A stretch of DNA of 6,765 nt from an uncultured Bacteroidota bacterium (GTDB taxonomy: Bacteria > Bacteroidota > Bacteroidia > Bacteroidales > SZUA-534): NCBI GenBank assembly GCA_937900725.1, contig CALCFP010000467.1, forward strand, positions 1 through 6,765. The letters run 5' to 3'. The notes under the pieces were generated by a model, which worked only from the letters and a program-made list of their open reading frames with translations, did no database searches and was not told the DNA's origin. Shown here piece after piece: positions 5,551 to 6,765 of the stretch. Position 1 is the stretch's first letter; each line of letters opens with the position of its first letter. The translations under genes were made by a program, and so were the position numbers.

Positions 5551-6765
5551 TTAATATAGAACGACTCTCTCAACAGTGTCGCCAAATTTCACAATGTAGA
5601 TTCCTTGCTTTTCCATTGGAACTTCGGTGCGAGCGCCAGCCGATTTCTGAATCTTCACCATACGTCCTTCAATATTGAAGACCTTGATATCTGAATCACA
5701 AATCTGGCCCGGTTCTACAATTATGACACGGTTGTTGCCGTAAATCTTAACATTGGCTTCATCAGTGATTACGTCAAGAGGATTCACGACGCTGACCGAA
5801 TATGTGTCATAAGCGTTGTTGTAGAATACCATCAAGCTTTGCAAGCCAGCTATTCCGCTGTTGAAGCCAAGCACCATGTCTGTAGTCATTTCAATGGTAT
5901 CAGTAACACCATTGCTGTAAACAGCCATCAGTTTGCCGCCATTCACATCAAGTTCGTCGCCAATATTGTAAACAGTGCGGTTTGGCAACGATACCAGCTT
6001 GACACAGACAAGCGTAGGCTCTTCAGTTTTTTCGTTGACGATTACCTGCATTGTTGTGCTTATGCTCTGGAACGTAACTACAAGATTCTGAATGCCAAGC
6101 AAATTGCTATCAAAGCCAGAAACCATGTTCGATTCCATCGCAACTGTATCGATATTCAAATTACTATAGATAGCCTGCAGTTTGCCGCCATCGACATCAA
6201 TCTCGTCGCCAACATTGTAAACAGTGCGGTTAGGCAACGATGCCAGCTTGACGCTGACAAGCGTAGGCTCTTCGTCTTTCTCGTTGACGATTACCTGCAT
6301 TGTTGTGCTAACGCTCTGGAACGCAACTACAAGATTCTGAATGCCAGGCAATTTGCTATCAAAGCCAGAAACCATATTCAATTCCATCGCAACTGTATCG
6401 ATATTCAAATTGCTATAGATTGCCTGCAGTTTGCCACCATTGACATCAAGCGTATCTCCATAATTGTAAATCAATTTATCAGGTGTGTCAACTATTGCTA
6501 CCGACAATAATTTGACAAGATCGTTCACAGTTACCTGGAATGATGCAGAATAATCCATATAAGCAACTACAACTGTTTGCATTCCAGCTGAGTATGCGTC
6601 AAATCCAGCAATCATGCCTGGTGTGACAGCCAAGGTGTCAGTTTTGGCGACATTGCTGTATGAAACAGAAATCTGTGCTCCAGACAAATCAAGTTCTTCA
6701 CCTAATTCATAGATTGTCTTGTATGGCAATGAACTAATAGCGATGCCTGAAACAACAGGTTCAAT
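5551..6765 (-). CDS. Repetitive Ig-like (Big_3-type) surface protein with T9SS-like C-terminal tail, 5' end missing
   Basis: This is the C-terminal 404 residues of a larger protein; the frame stays open to the window edge, and the TTG near 6729 is an internal codon, not a start. Four tandem domains of about 83 residues are visible, at roughly 6520-6765 (incomplete), 6265-6513, 6016-6264 and 5782-6015. Each follows the pattern LP-x-x-x-Y-x-x-GD-x-L-D-x-x-GG ... YSN ... D-T-x-x-M ... M-V-x-GF-D-S ... G-x-Q-x-L-x-V-x-F ... V-x-V-N, which is that of the bacterial Ig-like group 3 domain (Big_3), a beta-sandwich found in extracellular adhesins and enzymes. The last 70 residues (about 5554-5763) contain IKVFNIEGRMVK and QGIYIVKFGDTVERVV. 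This resembles the type A sorting domain that directs Bacteroidota proteins through the T9SS, after which the tail is removed and the protein anchored or released. A secreted surface protein is therefore inferred. Any catalytic or ligand-binding part would lie upstream, outside the window. The T9SS call is less sure than the Ig-like call, because the tail is short and divergent. Confidence 0.82.
   Translation of the reverse strand: MEPVVSGIAISSLPYKTIYELGEELDLSGAQISVSYSNVAKTDTLAVTPGMIAGFDAYSAGMQTVVVAYMDYSASFQVTVNDLVKLLSVAIVDTPDKLIYNYGDTLDVNGGKLQAIYSNLNIDTVAMELNMVSGFDSKLPGIQNLVVAFQSVSTTMQVIVNEKDEEPTLVSVKLASLPNRTVYNVGDEIDVDGGKLQAIYSNLNIDTVAMESNMVSGFDSNLLGIQNLVVTFQSISTTMQVIVNEKTEEPTLVCVKLVSLPNRTVYNIGDELDVNGGKLMAVYSNGVTDTIEMTTDMVLGFNSGIAGLQSLMVFYNNAYDTYSVSVVNPLDVITDEANVKIYGNNRVIIVEPGQICDSDIKVFNIEGRMVKIQKSAGARTEVPMEKQGIYIVKFGDTVERVVLY
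5941..6438. repeat. Tandem 249-bp in-frame duplication inside the Ig-like array
   Basis: The segments 6190-6438 and 5941-6189 align end to end without gaps. I count 23 differences in 249 bases by eye, about 91% identity. The unit is exactly 83 codons, so the frame is kept. Its ends fall inside the Ig-like domains, near the GDxxDVNGGK motif, not at domain borders. Similarity drops on both sides: the first third of the unit-1 domain and the last two thirds of the unit-3 domain are clearly more divergent. This points to a recent unequal recombination or slippage event. Confidence 0.85.

Noticed and set aside
5839..6510. Long open frame on the + strand opposite the Ig-like repeats
   Set aside because: Its apparent repeats are just the antisense image of the Ig-like domains; the minus-strand frame has recognisable Big_3 motifs and a matching terminator.
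1..6765. A new multi-gene defence, mobile or biosynthetic system
   Set aside because: The genes are separately promoted, mostly unrelated core functions, with no mobile-element ends, effector domains, arrays or co-directional unknown clusters.

Overview
The window looks like an ordinary chromosomal stretch of a member of the Bacteroidota, probably order Bacteroidales. The evidence is: promoters of the TTTG / TAnnTTTG type, no Shine-Dalgarno sequence before any start codon, a Cys-lipobox lipoprotein of a Bacteroidetes-like SPFH group, and a cell-surface protein whose C-terminus resembles a type IX secretion (T9SS) sorting domain. No phage, insertion sequence, CRISPR array or rRNA is visible.

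Layout, left to right. (1) Two leftward genes: a 104-residue single-domain cupin (1042-1356) followed by a prohibitin/SPFH-type lipoprotein (101-916), which ends in a strong intrinsic terminator (42-77). (2) Divergent from the cupin gene, a rightward 308-residue BASS-family sodium symporter (1435-2361) that keeps every sodium-site side chain I could place by analogy with the Neisseria homologue. The core promoters of this divergent pair appear to overlap. (3) A leftward tRNA-Gln(CUG) gene (2419-2489) with its own promoter and terminator. (4) A leftward 454-residue polytopic membrane protein (2604-3968) of unknown function, with features of Bacteroidetes surface-polysaccharide-type membrane proteins and a near-consensus promoter. 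(5) Divergent from it, rightward purT (4173-5354), formate-dependent GAR transformylase, with nearly all substrate, ATP and metal residues conserved and a 12-bp palindrome over its predicted -7 element. (6) Two converging terminators (5382-5419 and 5467-5505). (7) The 3' part of a leftward gene (5551 to beyond 6765) for a repetitive Ig-like (Big_3-type) surface protein with a T9SS-like C-terminal tail.

The genes do not form one pathway. Each is a short, separately promoted unit: purine synthesis, sodium-coupled uptake, a tRNA, and envelope or secreted proteins. I found no convincing new multi-gene system. The most informative signals are the recent 249-bp in-frame duplication in the Ig-like protein, which is offset from the domain boundaries, the overlapping divergent promoters at 1370-1398, and the palindrome at the purT promoter.
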